Position numbers and translations under genes: made by a program. The notes under the pieces are model-generated. The model was not told where the DNA came from, did not search any database, and saw only the letters and a program-made list of their open reading frames with translations. A stretch of DNA of 64,000 nt. It comes from Pseudodesulfovibrio senegalensis (lineage in GTDB: Bacteria; Desulfobacterota; Desulfovibrionia; Desulfovibrionales; Desulfovibrionaceae). Location: assembly GCF_008830225.1 (NCBI RefSeq), contig NZ_WAIE01000004.1, positions 271,691 to 335,690 of the forward strand, written 5' to 3'. Each line of letters begins with the position of its first letter. Within the stretch, counting starts at the first letter, position 1. Positions 33,564-43,181 of this stretch are shown here, one piece after another.

Positions 33564-35633
33564 ATGGGTTGGTTCGGCAGAGAGAAATCCCCGGCCCCGG
33601 CCGCGAAGGAACCCCGGCAGGACGATGCCCGGAAGGAGTTGTCTGGACCTTCCAGACAGCAGGATGCCCTGCGCGAGAGGATTGAGGCGTCCGGGCTGCC
33701 TCCCGAGGTGTATGAGGCGGCCATCAGTGAATGCGACCGCATGGACGGCGTGGAGCCTTCCTCGCCCGAATACGCCATCAGTCTCAATTTTCTGGAAACC
33801 ATACTTTCCCTGCCGTGGAATGAAACCACCAAGGATGATCTGGACATCAACCGGGCCGGCGAGGTTCTCGACGCCCGCCACTACGGCCTTCGCCGGGTCA
33901 AGGATCGCATCCTCGAGTTTCTGGCGGTCAAGAGCCTGTGCGCCCGGGACAAGCCGCGCATTCTGGTGGTGGATGACGAACGTATTGCCCGTGAGAACCT
34001 GACCATCGTTTTCGAAGACGACGGCTATGAGGTGGAAGCTGTTGCCAACGGTGTGGAGGCCGTGGCCGCAATGGAGCGGAAGCCGGCGCATGTGGTGGTC
34101 TCCGACCTGAAGATGGACGGCATGGACGGCATGGAGCTTTTGCAGGTGCTGCGCAAGCGCTGGCCGGACACCAAGGTGGTCATGATTACGGGGTATGCCA
34201 CGGTCAAAACCGCCGTAGATGCCTTGCAACAGGGCGCGGACCAGTATCTGGGCAAGCCCGTGAACCTGACCAAGCTGCGGCGGCTCGTCACCGAACTGCA
34301 CGCCCAGAGTGTCCGGGCCCGGCATCTGCACGGTTTCGTGCTGTGCTTCAACGGTCCTCCGGGCATGGGAAAAACGTCCATCGGCAAGGCCATTGCAGAG
34401 GCCATGGGCCGCAAGTTCATCCGCCTCTCCCTGGCCGGTCTGCGGGATGAGGCCGAGCTTCGCGGGCATCGGCGAACCTATGTGGGGGCCATGCCGGGCC
34501 GAATCCTCCAAGGCATCAGCAAGGCCGGTTCACGCAACCCCGTCATCATGCTGGACGAGGTGGACAAGGCCGTGCAGGATTTCAAGGGCGATGCCGTGTC
34601 CGTGTTGCTGGAAATGCTCGATTCCGAGCAGAACAGCGGGTTCGTGGATCATTACCTCGGGCTGCCGTTCGATCTTTCCAATGTGCTGTTCATATGCACG
34701 GCCAACGCGGTGGAACGCCTGCCAGCCCCTCTTTTGGACCGCCTCGAGGTCATTGATTTTCCCAGCTACACCTTGAACGAAAAGGTGCGGATCGCCACGG
34801 ATTTCGTCATCCCCGATCAACTGCGGCGGCATGGTCTGGACGAGCAGCTGGTGAGCGTTTCCGAGGACGCGGCCAGAATTGTGATAACAGGCTATACCCG
34901 CGAGGCCGGGCTTCGCGGAATGCGCATGCAGCTTGCCTCCCTGTGCCGCAAGCTTGCCCGCCGGGTACTCGCGGACGGCAGTCAGGCTGTGGAAGTGGAC
35001 GAGGCCATGGTCCGGGAACTGCTTGGGGCACCGCCCATGATTGCGGCTTCCGCCCGGTCCCGGCCACGGGTGGGATTGTCCACGAGTCTGGTCTGGACCG
35101 AGAATGGCGGCGAGATCATTTTTGTGGAGACCGCACGAATGCAGGGCAACAAACAGCTTATCCTGACGGGATCGCTGGGCGAGATCCTGCGCGAGTCGGC
35201 ACAGACGTCGCTCAGCTACTGCCGCAGCCATGCCGGAGAGTACGGCATCGACCCGGACGTGTTTGCCGCTTCGGACATCCACATCCATATTCCGGCCGGT
35301 GCGGTTTCCAAGGAAGGACCGTCTGCAGGTGTGTCCATCACATTGGCATTGCTTTCCCTGCTCACGGGCAGGCCCATCCGGCAGGACGTGGCCTCGACAG
35401 GCGAACTTTCCCTGTTGGGCGAGGTGTTGCCGGTGGGTGGTATCCGGGAAAAGCTGATGGCCGCGCAGGCTGCCGGCGTCGGTATCGTTATCCTGCCGCA
35501 GGGGTGCGCCCGGCGGGTCGACGACATTGAAGAGGACGTGGTGCGGGATCTGGATATCCGTTTTGTTTCAACCATGGAGGAGGCGGCCGGAATAGCCCTG
35601 TGCGACTCGCCTACTCCAGATGATAACGCTTGA
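33564..35633 (+). CDS. Lon-like ATP-dependent protease with inserted receiver domain
   Basis: 689 residues from ATG 33564 behind GGAGGAG. Residues 45-122 match the helical region before the Lon AAA+ module (SSPEYAISLNFLETILSLPW, HYGLRRVKDRILEFL). A complete receiver (131-250; phospho-Asp D181, KP at 231-232) is inserted before the AAA+ domain (Walker A GPPGMGKT about 264-271, Walker B IMLDEVDK). The protease domain has the Ser587-Lys630 dyad (KEGPSAG, GIREKL). The Lon N-terminal substrate-binding domain is missing. The receiver opens DDERIARENLT, like the neighbouring regulator (36942-35611), suggesting control by the same kinase. Inference: a phosphorylation-gated protease. Its 3' end overlaps the convergent regulator gene by 23 bases. 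Confidence 0.93.
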   Translation: MGWFGREKSPAPAAKEPRQDDARKELSGPSRQQDALRERIEASGLPPEVYEAAISECDRMDGVEPSSPEYAISLNFLETILSLPWNETTKDDLDINRAGEVLDARHYGLRRVKDRILEFLAVKSLCARDKPRILVVDDERIARENLTIVFEDDGYEVEAVANGVEAVAAMERKPAHVVVSDLKMDGMDGMELLQVLRKRWPDTKVVMITGYATVKTAVDALQQGADQYLGKPVNLTKLRRLVTELHAQSVRARHLHGFVLCFNGPPGMGKTSIGKAIAEAMGRKFIRLSLAGLRDEAELRGHRRTYVGAMPGRILQGISKAGSRNPVIMLDEVDKAVQDFKGDAVSVLLEMLDSEQNSGFVDHYLGLPFDLSNVLFICTANAVERLPAPLLDRLEVIDFPSYTLNEKVRIATDFVIPDQLRRHGLDEQLVSVSEDAARIVITGYTREAGLRGMRMQLASLCRKLARRVLADGSQAVEVDEAMVRELLGAPPMIAASARSRPRVGLSTSLVWTENGGEIIFVETARMQGNKQLILTGSLGEILRESAQTSLSYCRSHAGEYGIDPDVFAASDIHIHIPAGAVSKEGPSAGVSITLALLSLLTGRPIRQDVASTGELSLLGEVLPVGGIREKLMAAQAAGVGIVILPQGCARRVDDIEEDVVRDLDIRFVSTMEEAAGIALCDSPTPDDNA

Positions 35634-36942
35634 TTTTACGCCACAGCGAGACCCGGTCTATGCCGAGGATGCGCGCGGCCTGCGTCTTGTTGCCGGCCGA
35701 AGCGGCCAGCACCTTGCGGATGTGGCTTTTTTCCAGATCCTCCAACGTGGGCAGCGGCGCCTCGGTCCCGGCATCGCAGATTTCGGCGGGCAGCAGGTCC
35801 GGAGTGAAGGACGTTCCCTGTCCGAGGGCCAATGCGCGCTGGACAATGTTTTCCAGCTCGCGCACGTTGCCCGGAAATGCGTAGCGCATGAGCACGTTGA
35901 GCGTGTCCTGTGAGATGGACGATATGGTCTGCCCCGGCTGGCGGTGCTTCTCCAGAAAATGTCCGATGAGGATGGGGATGTCCTCGCGATGCTCACGAAG
36001 CGGCGGGGCCTGAAGCGTGACCACGTTCAGCCGGTAATAGAGATCCTGACGAAATTCCCCCCGGTCCACCATTTCCTGCAGGTCGCAGTTGGTGGCGGCC
36101 AGTACCCGAATGTCCACCGGAATTTCCTTGGTGCCGCCGACACGCAGGAAGTTGCGCTCCTGAAGAACCCGCAGCAGCTTGACTTGCATGTTCAACGGCA
36201 GTTCGCCGATTTCGTCGAAAAAGACCGTGCCGCCGTCGGCCACTTCCAGAATGCCTTTCTGGCCCCGGTTTGCTCCGGTGAAGGCTTCCTTTTCGTGGCC
36301 GAACAGTTCCTTGTCCATGAGTTCGGCCGTGAAGGTGCCGCAGTTGATGGCCATGAACCGTTCTTCGGAGCGCCGGCTGAGTTGATGGATGCCCTGCGCC
36401 ACCAGTTCCTTGCCCGTGCCGGTCTCGCCCTGGATGAGCACGTTGCAGTCCATCTGGGCCAGTTGCCGCACGGTTTTTTTCAGCTTGACGAACACGTCGC
36501 TTTCACCCACCAGCGGGAAATCGCTCTTGCCTTGGGCGACGAGTTCCCTGAGGCGCTGGACCTCAGCGGACAGGGCGTGCTGCTCCAGCGCCCGCTCCAC
36601 CTGAAGACGCAGTTCGTCCAGCTTGACAGGCTTGGCAACGTATGAGTGAGCCCCTTTTTGCATGGCCGTGACCGCGTTGGACACAGTGGCATGGCCCGTG
36701 ACCATGATGACGAAGGTTTGCGGGTGGTGGGAGCGGATGCGGTCCAAAAGCTGAAGGCCGTCAATGCCCGGGAGCATCAGGTCCGTGATGACCAGGTCGT
36801 AGTCGTTTTTTTCCAGTTCGCGGAGGCCTTCTTCGGCCGAAGCCAGCGCGGTCGTTTTGTGGCCCGAGGACGTCAGGGCGAACGTCAGGTTTTCGCGGGC
36901 GATGCGCTCGTCCTCGATGACAAGGATGGATCCGGCGCTCAT
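35611..36942 (-). CDS. NtrC-type sigma-54 response regulator (with EAFTGA loop)
   Basis: 443 residues: receiver 1-120 (phospho-Asp D54, LITDLMLPG context), AAA+ activator domain (Walker A GETGTGKE, Walker B VFFDEIGE), C-terminal Fis-type helix-turn-helix (NKTQAARILGIDRVSLWRKIKRY, shown in part). The sigma-54 contact loop reads EAFTGA where GAFTGA is usual, with the first Gly replaced by Glu. It is translated together with the histidine kinase (4-base overlap), forming a two-component pair convergent with the receiver-Lon protein. The regulated promoters are unknown; the GTTGC-N5-GCAAC sites next door are candidates. Confidence 0.93.
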   Translation of the reverse strand: MSAGSILVIEDERIARENLTFALTSSGHKTTALASAEEGLRELEKNDYDLVITDLMLPGIDGLQLLDRIRSHHPQTFVIMVTGHATVSNAVTAMQKGAHSYVAKPVKLDELRLQVERALEQHALSAEVQRLRELVAQGKSDFPLVGESDVFVKLKKTVRQLAQMDCNVLIQGETGTGKELVAQGIHQLSRRSEERFMAINCGTFTAELMDKELFGHEKEAFTGANRGQKGILEVADGGTVFFDEIGELPLNMQVKLLRVLQERNFLRVGGTKEIPVDIRVLAATNCDLQEMVDRGEFRQDLYYRLNVVTLQAPPLREHREDIPILIGHFLEKHRQPGQTISSISQDTLNVLMRYAFPGNVRELENIVQRALALGQGTSFTPDLLPAEICDAGTEAPLPTLEDLEKSHIRKVLAASAGNKTQAARILGIDRVSLWRKIKRYHLE

Positions 36943-38351
36943 GCGGTTTTCTCCGGGTTGAGGGGGAGTCGGATGAAGAATTTGGTGCCTTGTCCGGGGG
37001 CACTCTCGACCCGTATGGAACCGTTGTGTTCCTCGATGATGCCGTAGACCACGTAGAGGCCCAGGCCCGTGCCCTGCCCCACTTCCTTGGTAGAGAAGAA
37101 GGGATCGAAAATGCGTTGCAGGATTTCGGGCGGAATGCCCGGGCCGGAGTCCGCAATGGTGATGATTTTGTGGTCCGCGTCCCGATACGATTCGATCTCG
37201 ATGGTTCCTTCCTCGTCACCAATGGCCTGGGTGGCGTTGATGATCAGGTTGATCAGCGCTTCGTTGAACCGTTGTCTGTCCAGATACAGGGTGACCTCGT
37301 CCGCCACCCGCACATTGACCGTTATCCGGGGGCCGATCTGGCTGGAGACCAGTTGCAGCGCGGAAGTGATGACCTTCTTGATGTTGCACGGCCGGGGAGA
37401 GAAATCCTTGTGCCGGGAGAATTCGAGTAGCCCCTTGACGATGTCGCGAGCCCGCACGGTTTCCTGGGCGATGTTGTCCATCATCTTGTCGGCAAACGGA
37501 TTTTGCCCCGCGGTTTGTTCGGACAAGAGCTGTGCCGAGGTGGAAATGTTGTTGAGCGGATTGTTCAGCTGGTGGGCGATGCCGGATGCGAGCGTGCCGA
37601 TGGAGGAGAGCTTCTGGGCCTGCACGAGCTGGGTTTGTCGTTTGTTCAGTTCCTCGACCATGGAGTTCAACGCCACGAACACCTGTTGGATCTCGTCTTC
37701 CGCGTTTTTGACCGCCAAGGGCTCAAAGGTGCCCTGGGCGATGCTGCGCGTGGCCTCGTGCACCCGGCGCAGGGGCCCGAGGATGGATTTGGAGACAAAG
37801 ATGACCAGCGCCAGCACAACAATGGCCACCACGCCCATGGCGATGACCAGCGTAGTGCGCAGTTTGTGGTTTATGGTCAGGACGCTCTGACGTTCGAATT
37901 CGGCGATGGCGATGGAGTGCTCCACCATGCTTTGCCCGGCCTCGCGGAGGGCCTGTGCTTTGGGGGCGTTTTCCATGACGGCCGAGGGGCTGGCATCGAG
38001 CTCGCCGAGCAACACGTTGTAGCGTGCCAGTCCCTGCTTGAGGGCCCGGCCGTGCTCGCGGCCGGGGGGCGTGTCGATCTCTTCGGAAAGAGTCTGCAGC
38101 AGGGTGGCGGCCTTCTGGATGTTGTGCCGGTTCAGACTCAGCACTCCCTTGTCGTGATACAGGAAAAAGTTTTTTTCCTCGCGTCGGATTTCAAGGATCA
38201 GGTTGCGCAGGTCGTCTGCCCGCTCCACCAGAGTCACTTCCTGCTCCAGCTGGTTGATGTTGGAAAGGGACAACAGGGCGATCCCGCCGAAGGCAAGGGT
38301 GAAGATGGCTATGCCGATGATGATGGTGTGTCTGAGATTGGGTCTGAACAT
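36939..38351 (-). CDS. membrane histidine kinase
   Basis: 470 residues. N-terminal helix (TIIIGIAIFTLAFGGIALLSL), a periplasmic four-helix-like sensor (about 30-165), second helix (LVIAMGVVAIVVLALVIFV), HAMP (SILGPLRRVHEATRSIAQG), then HisKA with phospho-His in SGIAHQLNNPLNN and HATPase (ADSGPGIPPE, GTGLGLYVVYG). It is the likely partner of the sigma-54 regulator translated from the overlapping gene, and perhaps also of the receiver in the Lon-like protease. The ligand is unknown. Confidence 0.93.
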   Translation of the reverse strand: MFRPNLRHTIIIGIAIFTLAFGGIALLSLSNINQLEQEVTLVERADDLRNLILEIRREEKNFFLYHDKGVLSLNRHNIQKAATLLQTLSEEIDTPPGREHGRALKQGLARYNVLLGELDASPSAVMENAPKAQALREAGQSMVEHSIAIAEFERQSVLTINHKLRTTLVIAMGVVAIVVLALVIFVSKSILGPLRRVHEATRSIAQGTFEPLAVKNAEDEIQQVFVALNSMVEELNKRQTQLVQAQKLSSIGTLASGIAHQLNNPLNNISTSAQLLSEQTAGQNPFADKMMDNIAQETVRARDIVKGLLEFSRHKDFSPRPCNIKKVITSALQLVSSQIGPRITVNVRVADEVTLYLDRQRFNEALINLIINATQAIGDEEGTIEIESYRDADHKIITIADSGPGIPPEILQRIFDPFFSTKEVGQGTGLGLYVVYGIIEEHNGSIRVESAPGQGTKFFIRLPLNPEKTA

Positions 38352-38459
38352 AGGTGTCCTCGTCGCATATCCTCGGAGACCTTGACACTAAGCCCCGCCG
38401 TGGGAAATGGCAAGGCTACCGGAAAGTTCGGAAAACCGGCGGCCGGATCGGGGGGGGGG

Positions 38460-39638
38460 TTATTCGGATCTCAGTGCGTCAATAGGGCTGAGGCGTGCCG
38501 CCTGACGGGCCGGATAGAAACCGAAAAAGATGCCGACCAGACAGGAGACGACGACACCTATGGCAATGGCGTCCATGGAGACGAAGAAATCCCAGTGGTT
38601 GAATGCCGCCAGCCCGTAGGCCACCCCCACGCCTGCAAAGGAGCCGATGACTCCCCCCGCGACGCAGAGCAGCAGTGATTCCATGAGGAATTGTTGTTGA
38701 ATGTCCTTTTGCATGGCCCCGAGTGCCCGGCGGATGCCGATTTCCTTTGTCCGTTCGGTTACGGAGACAAGCATCACGTTCATGACGCCCACACCGCCCA
38801 CGATGAGTGAAATGGAGCCGATGGCACCCAGCAGCAGGGTAAAGAGCCGCATCTGGGCCTGTTGCTGATCGATCAGTTGTTCAGCGCTGCGGACATTCAC
38901 GTCAAGGTGTCGCGAGGCTCGTGCGAAATATCCCTTGATCTGGTTGGCTGCGGTCTGCCATGCGGCATCTTCTCTGAATTTTGCCAGCATGGCTTGTACG
39001 CCGGGATTGCTCATCATTCGAAACGACATGGAGATCGGAATCAGGATACCCGAATCCAGTCCGTCAGGCCGCATGCCGCTCATGGGCTCGTGTCGAATGA
39101 CGCCGCAGATTGTCAGAATGCGATTATCTACCAGGATCTGCGCTCCAAGCACCTTTTGCATGCCTCCCTCGATCAGGCGCTTTTCCACTTTGTCCGTGAT
39201 GACGCAAAAGGGCATGAGCAGGTCGAGGTCGGAAAGGAACCTTCCTTTGAGCACCTTGAGTTTGTTTATGTCGCCGAAGGATTGGGTCACGCCGAGCATG
39301 GTGAGGTTGAAGCTTTTGCCCTTGTTGGTCACTTCGACGAATGATCGCGTATAGGGGGCCACCTGAGTGATGGCCGGGCAATATTTCGGGGCGCGCAACG
39401 CCGCGGCGAACGGAATATGTCTGGGCGTGCCCGAGTCCTGATTCGGTTCGACAGCAAGGAGGTCGGTTCCCATGTCCGTGAAGGCTTTCATCACTTGATT
39501 CTTGACCATCTCCCCCGCGGACACCATGGCAATGACCGATCCTATGCCGATGACAATGCCGAGCAGGGCAAGCAGGGTGCGTTGCTTGGCGTCCCACAGG
39601 CTCCCGAGAGCCTCGCTGAAATTTTCGCCCCAGATCAT
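38460..39638 (-). CDS. MacB-like ABC transporter permease (FtsX family)
   Basis: 392 residues from ATG 39638, which overlaps the ATPase stop by four bases and has GGAGGA upstream. Four membrane helices in the MacB/FtsX plan: one near residue 25-45, then three after residue 270. A periplasmic domain lies between them. Conserved TKEIGIRRALGA and SPIDALRSE (C-terminal) motifs are present. It is the last gene of a tripartite efflux operon (TolC, adaptor, ATPase, permease, in order of transcription). The exported substrate is unknown: macrolide, peptide, lipoprotein or siderophore-like molecules are known for relatives. Confidence 0.93.
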   Translation of the reverse strand: MIWGENFSEALGSLWDAKQRTLLALLGIVIGIGSVIAMVSAGEMVKNQVMKAFTDMGTDLLAVEPNQDSGTPRHIPFAAALRAPKYCPAITQVAPYTRSFVEVTNKGKSFNLTMLGVTQSFGDINKLKVLKGRFLSDLDLLMPFCVITDKVEKRLIEGGMQKVLGAQILVDNRILTICGVIRHEPMSGMRPDGLDSGILIPISMSFRMMSNPGVQAMLAKFREDAAWQTAANQIKGYFARASRHLDVNVRSAEQLIDQQQAQMRLFTLLLGAIGSISLIVGGVGVMNVMLVSVTERTKEIGIRRALGAMQKDIQQQFLMESLLLCVAGGVIGSFAGVGVAYGLAAFNHWDFFVSMDAIAIGVVVSCLVGIFFGFYPARQAARLSPIDALRSE

Positions 39639-40309
39639 GACTCTTCCTCCACGAGTGCCCCGTCGCTCATGTGAACAATGCGTGCACACTGTCGGGCCAG
39701 GTCCGGATCATGGGTGATGATGATGGTGGTAATGTGTTTTTCCCGGTTGAGTTCGGAAAAAAGGGACATGATGGCGTCGGAAGTCGTGGAATCGAGGGCT
39801 CCGGTCGGTTCGTCAGCCAGAATCAGGGCCGGTTCGCCAACCAGGGCGCGAGCAATGGCCACGCGCTGCTGCTGGCCGCCCGACAGCTCCGATGGCCTGT
39901 GGTTCATGCGATCGGCCATTCCAACCCGGTCAAGCATCTCGCTGGCTTTTTCGATGCGCATGGATTTGCCGACACCCCGGTACAGGAGCGGCAGGCAGAC
40001 ATTATCTCGGGCAGAGAGTCTGGGAAGCAGGTTGAATTGCTGGAAGCAGAATCCGATGCGTTGGTTGCGGATGCGTGAGAGGGCCCCGTCATCGAGATTC
40101 GAACTCTCCCTTTCTTCGAAAAAGTATTGGCCGGACGAGGGCGTATCCAGAAAGCCCAGTATGTTCATGAGGGTGCTTTTGCCGCAGCCGGAAGCCCCGA
40201 CAACGGACAGCAGTTCACCCTTTTCGACGCGCAGCGTGATTCCGCGCAGGACTTCCAAGGGCACTGATCCCAGCATGTAGGATTTGTGGATATCTCGGAG
40301 TTCAATCAT
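39635..40309 (-). CDS. MacB/LolD-type ABC transporter ATPase
   Basis: 224 residues, the usual length for this family. Walker A VGASGCGKST, signature LSGGQQQRVAIARAL, Walker B LILADEPTGALD and the switch His in IIITHD are all present. It powers the neighbouring FtsX-type permease. It starts six bases after the adaptor gene and overlaps the permease gene. Confidence 0.95.
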   Translation of the reverse strand: MIELRDIHKSYMLGSVPLEVLRGITLRVEKGELLSVVGASGCGKSTLMNILGFLDTPSSGQYFFEERESSNLDDGALSRIRNQRIGFCFQQFNLLPRLSARDNVCLPLLYRGVGKSMRIEKASEMLDRVGMADRMNHRPSELSGGQQQRVAIARALVGEPALILADEPTGALDSTTSDAIMSLFSELNREKHITTIIITHDPDLARQCARIVHMSDGALVEEES

Positions 40310-40315
40310 TGCGTT

Positions 40316-41656
40316 CTATTGTATGACAATCTTGTCGCCCACCGAGAGGCCCCTGAGAATCTCCACGTCCTGCAGGGTGGTGATGCCGGTCTTCACCCTG
40401 ACGGGTTTCGGCTTGCCGGTGGAAGGGTCGATGCGTTGAACGGTCTTGGCCTTCGGGTCCACCGCACTGATGGGAACGAGAATCGCCTTGGGATTTTCAT
40501 AGACCACGATCTGCAATTCGGCGGACATGCCGATGCGCACGGTGCTGGCTACATTTGCCGGGATGTCGTTGATGGTGACATCCACCCGGTAGAACGGATG
40601 AGCGGAATCGGACTCCTTGACTGTCTGGGAGGCTATGTCGCGAATGACTCCGGCCAGGACCACGCCGGGAAATGCCTCGCCGGTAACGTGCACTTTCTGG
40701 CCCACGCGCAGTTCGACCACGTCCACCTCGTCCGCCTTGGCCCTGACTTCCATGGATTCAAGGTCCGCTATGGCGAGCATGGGCAGGCCCGCAGTGACGC
40801 TGGCGCCTTCCGATAATACCATGGTTTTTTCATTGTCGGAGAACTGTGGTTTCATGGCGACACCGCGAACCGGTGCGATCACCGTGGCCAGGGCTGCTTT
40901 CGCCTTGTAGCTTTCGAAAACCGCCTTGGCATTCTCCAGTTTGATCTCGGCCATGCGTACGTTGTCCTGCCCGCCTTTCTTGAGCTCTGCCCTGTATTTG
41001 TCTTCAGATGAGGCCAGCGTGTCCTTGGCGGAGCGGTAGTCCTCTTTTGCCTGCTCCATGTCGTCGCGGGAGATGATGCCGTTGCTGAACAGGGCTTCGG
41101 CTTCCTTGAGTTTGCGTTTCTTGGCGTCTGCGCTGTTGCGGGCGCTGATGAGTTCGCGTTGGGCGTCGCGGCTCTCGGGAGACTTCGACCAGTGCGCCTT
41201 GTCGTTGAAATCCTGTTTGGCCTTGATAAAGTCGCTCTCTGCGTTGCGCAGTTTGATCATCAGGTCGGAATTGTCGAGGACCATGAGCTTCTGACCCCGC
41301 CGGACCTCCTCGCCGTATGTGAAGGCCATTGTCTTTACCGGGCCGCTGAATGGGGCCGGGATGTTGACGGTCTTGAGCGGTTCCAGTGAACCGGTCAGGG
41401 ATACTTCCCGGCTGATGGGCTGGGTGGTTACTGTCACTGTTCGCATGGTCTTGCCGGCGGGCAGGTGGTGAAATTCCCCGGCAAACCAGTCAGCCGTAAA
41501 CATGTGGTAAAAGACCCACGAAAACATGACCAAAAGGATCAGAAGTGCGCTTTTCTGAATTGTTTGGAGCCGGGAAAACCGCTCCTTGGCTCGACGCACC
41601 GTCTGTTCCATGGTTTTCAGTTCAGAGAGCGCCGGGTCGCGTTTGTCATCGGTCAC
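40316..41656 (-). CDS. periplasmic adaptor subunit (HlyD/MacA type) of an efflux pump
   Basis: 446 residues, GTG start at 41656 behind GAGGTG and overlapping the TolC gene end. One N-terminal membrane helix (SALLILLVMFSWVFYHMF), then a lipoyl-like half (GPVKTMAFTYGEEVRRGQKL), a long coiled-coil hairpin (about residues 130-245), the second lipoyl half (ATVIAPVRGVAMKPQF) and a beta-barrel / membrane-proximal domain. It bridges the FtsX-type permease in the inner membrane and the TolC-type channel encoded upstream. Confidence 0.93.
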   Translation of the reverse strand: MTDDKRDPALSELKTMEQTVRRAKERFSRLQTIQKSALLILLVMFSWVFYHMFTADWFAGEFHHLPAGKTMRTVTVTTQPISREVSLTGSLEPLKTVNIPAPFSGPVKTMAFTYGEEVRRGQKLMVLDNSDLMIKLRNAESDFIKAKQDFNDKAHWSKSPESRDAQRELISARNSADAKKRKLKEAEALFSNGIISRDDMEQAKEDYRSAKDTLASSEDKYRAELKKGGQDNVRMAEIKLENAKAVFESYKAKAALATVIAPVRGVAMKPQFSDNEKTMVLSEGASVTAGLPMLAIADLESMEVRAKADEVDVVELRVGQKVHVTGEAFPGVVLAGVIRDIASQTVKESDSAHPFYRVDVTINDIPANVASTVRIGMSAELQIVVYENPKAILVPISAVDPKAKTVQRIDPSTGKPKPVRVKTGITTLQDVEILRGLSVGDKIVIQ

Positions 41657-43181
41657 TGTGCACCTCGGTGATGGATTTTTTGGCCCCTTGCCGTTGGGTC
41701 TTGAAATCTATTTTCCAGGTGTCGAGAGTCGTTCCGAGAAACTTGTCAAAATCGTTGAGCGCGTCGAGGTAGGACACCTTTGTTTCAAGCTCGTTGTACT
41801 TGGCAGTGAACAGGTCACTCTGGAAAGTGACGATCTGAAATGTGGAGGAGCGGCCTGCCTTTGCCTTGATCTGTTCCACCTCGAGTTTCTTTTGGGCCAA
41901 TTCGCGGGCTTTGATTGCCAGCTTGACCGAACGGGCCTTTATTTTCAGATCGCGGATGTAGTTCTCCACATCACTGGCGAGATCGTCTTCCATCTTCTTG
42001 AGCTCGATGAGCGCAATGCGGACCTGGGCCTTGGCGCTCAGTTCGTCGCTGGTCAGTTGGCGGCGTTCCGTACCGAATAGCGGCATATTCATCTCTAATT
42101 GCACGGCCCAATCGTCTTGCCGGGTTTTGGGCTGATTGGTCGTGGACGTCCGGGCATCCTCGTATTCGGCTGTGAGGTCCAGCCGGGGTAAGGTATCGCG
42201 GCTTTTGCGTATCAGTTCATATTCCTTGTATTCAAGGTCAAGGTGCTTGAGCAGATATTCGGGCCTGTTCTGCCTGGCCAGGGCAAGGCTCTTTGCCTCG
42301 TCAAAAGCCATGTCTTCGATGTCTATCTTTTCCGATGGGATGATTTTGGTGTCCTTGTCGAGGCTGAGGTGCTTGGCAAGGCTGAGTTGGGATTTGATGT
42401 ATGCGTTGCGCGCCCGCTCCAACGACAACTCCCGGTCCGCGAGGTCTGATTCGTACTGGATCAAGTCCATGGCGGCCATGCGTCCGTATTGGACTTCGAC
42501 ACGGGCGTTGTCGAGGCTTTTCTGGGATATCTCCATTGACTCCTTGCTGATCTCCATGGCGTGCATGGCTGTGAGAAGCTCCCGGTAGTATTCAATGCCC
42601 TGCGCCACCTCGTCCATAAGCGTGTTCTTGAGGTTGACGATGTTCACCTTTTCGTTGACCTCGGCCTGACGGACAAAGCTCAGGTCGTAGTCTATTCCAG
42701 CACCCTGCAGAAGGGGTTGGGTCAGTTTGACCTTCCATGAACCGGTCCTGACGACCTCGTTTTCCGTAAGAGAACCGCTCTCGGTATCGTGTTCAAGGCT
42801 CTTGGAAAAAATGAAATCGATAGCGCCGCCAGTGGGAATTCGTTGGGAAATGGTGGCCGAGGCAGCGAATTTTTCATCGCGGCGGGATTGGATGTTGGTG
42901 ATGTCTTCGGCCTTGCGGGCAGTTCCGTCTATGGAAACACGCGGGATATAGCGAAAAGTGGTGTCCGTGATCAGGTCATACTTTTCCAGGACCCGATTCA
43001 GGTATGCGATTTCCACGTTGGTGTTGTTGCGAATGGTGAGGGCCACGCATTCGCCAAGCGACATGGTGATGGGCCTGGGGTCGGGTTTTTCTGCCAATGC
43101 TTCGGGAATGCTGCAGAAACAACAAAAGAGCAGTGCCGCCGCAAGTGACACCATGACTGTGCTTGTAAAGTGGTGTCTCAT
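41646..43181 (-). CDS. TolC-family outer membrane efflux protein
   Basis: 511 residues with a signal peptide (VSLAAALLFCCFCSIPEALA). Two long alpha-helical repeats typical of outer membrane efflux proteins (PF02321) are seen around residues 55-265 and 290-485. It heads the operon with adaptor, ATPase and permease, overlapping the adaptor by 11 bases. It would form the outer membrane channel of the pump. The promoter probably lies in the roughly 250 bases to 43427, where nothing specific was recognised. Confidence 0.92.
   Translation of the reverse strand: MRHHFTSTVMVSLAAALLFCCFCSIPEALAEKPDPRPITMSLGECVALTIRNNTNVEIAYLNRVLEKYDLITDTTFRYIPRVSIDGTARKAEDITNIQSRRDEKFAASATISQRIPTGGAIDFIFSKSLEHDTESGSLTENEVVRTGSWKVKLTQPLLQGAGIDYDLSFVRQAEVNEKVNIVNLKNTLMDEVAQGIEYYRELLTAMHAMEISKESMEISQKSLDNARVEVQYGRMAAMDLIQYESDLADRELSLERARNAYIKSQLSLAKHLSLDKDTKIIPSEKIDIEDMAFDEAKSLALARQNRPEYLLKHLDLEYKEYELIRKSRDTLPRLDLTAEYEDARTSTTNQPKTRQDDWAVQLEMNMPLFGTERRQLTSDELSAKAQVRIALIELKKMEDDLASDVENYIRDLKIKARSVKLAIKARELAQKKLEVEQIKAKAGRSSTFQIVTFQSDLFTAKYNELETKVSYLDALNDFDKFLGTTLDTWKIDFKTQRQGAKKSITEVHSDR

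Noticed and set aside
37503..38678. Rightward open frame of 391 codons across the histidine kinase gene
   Set aside because: Antisense shadow that also runs into the permease gene.
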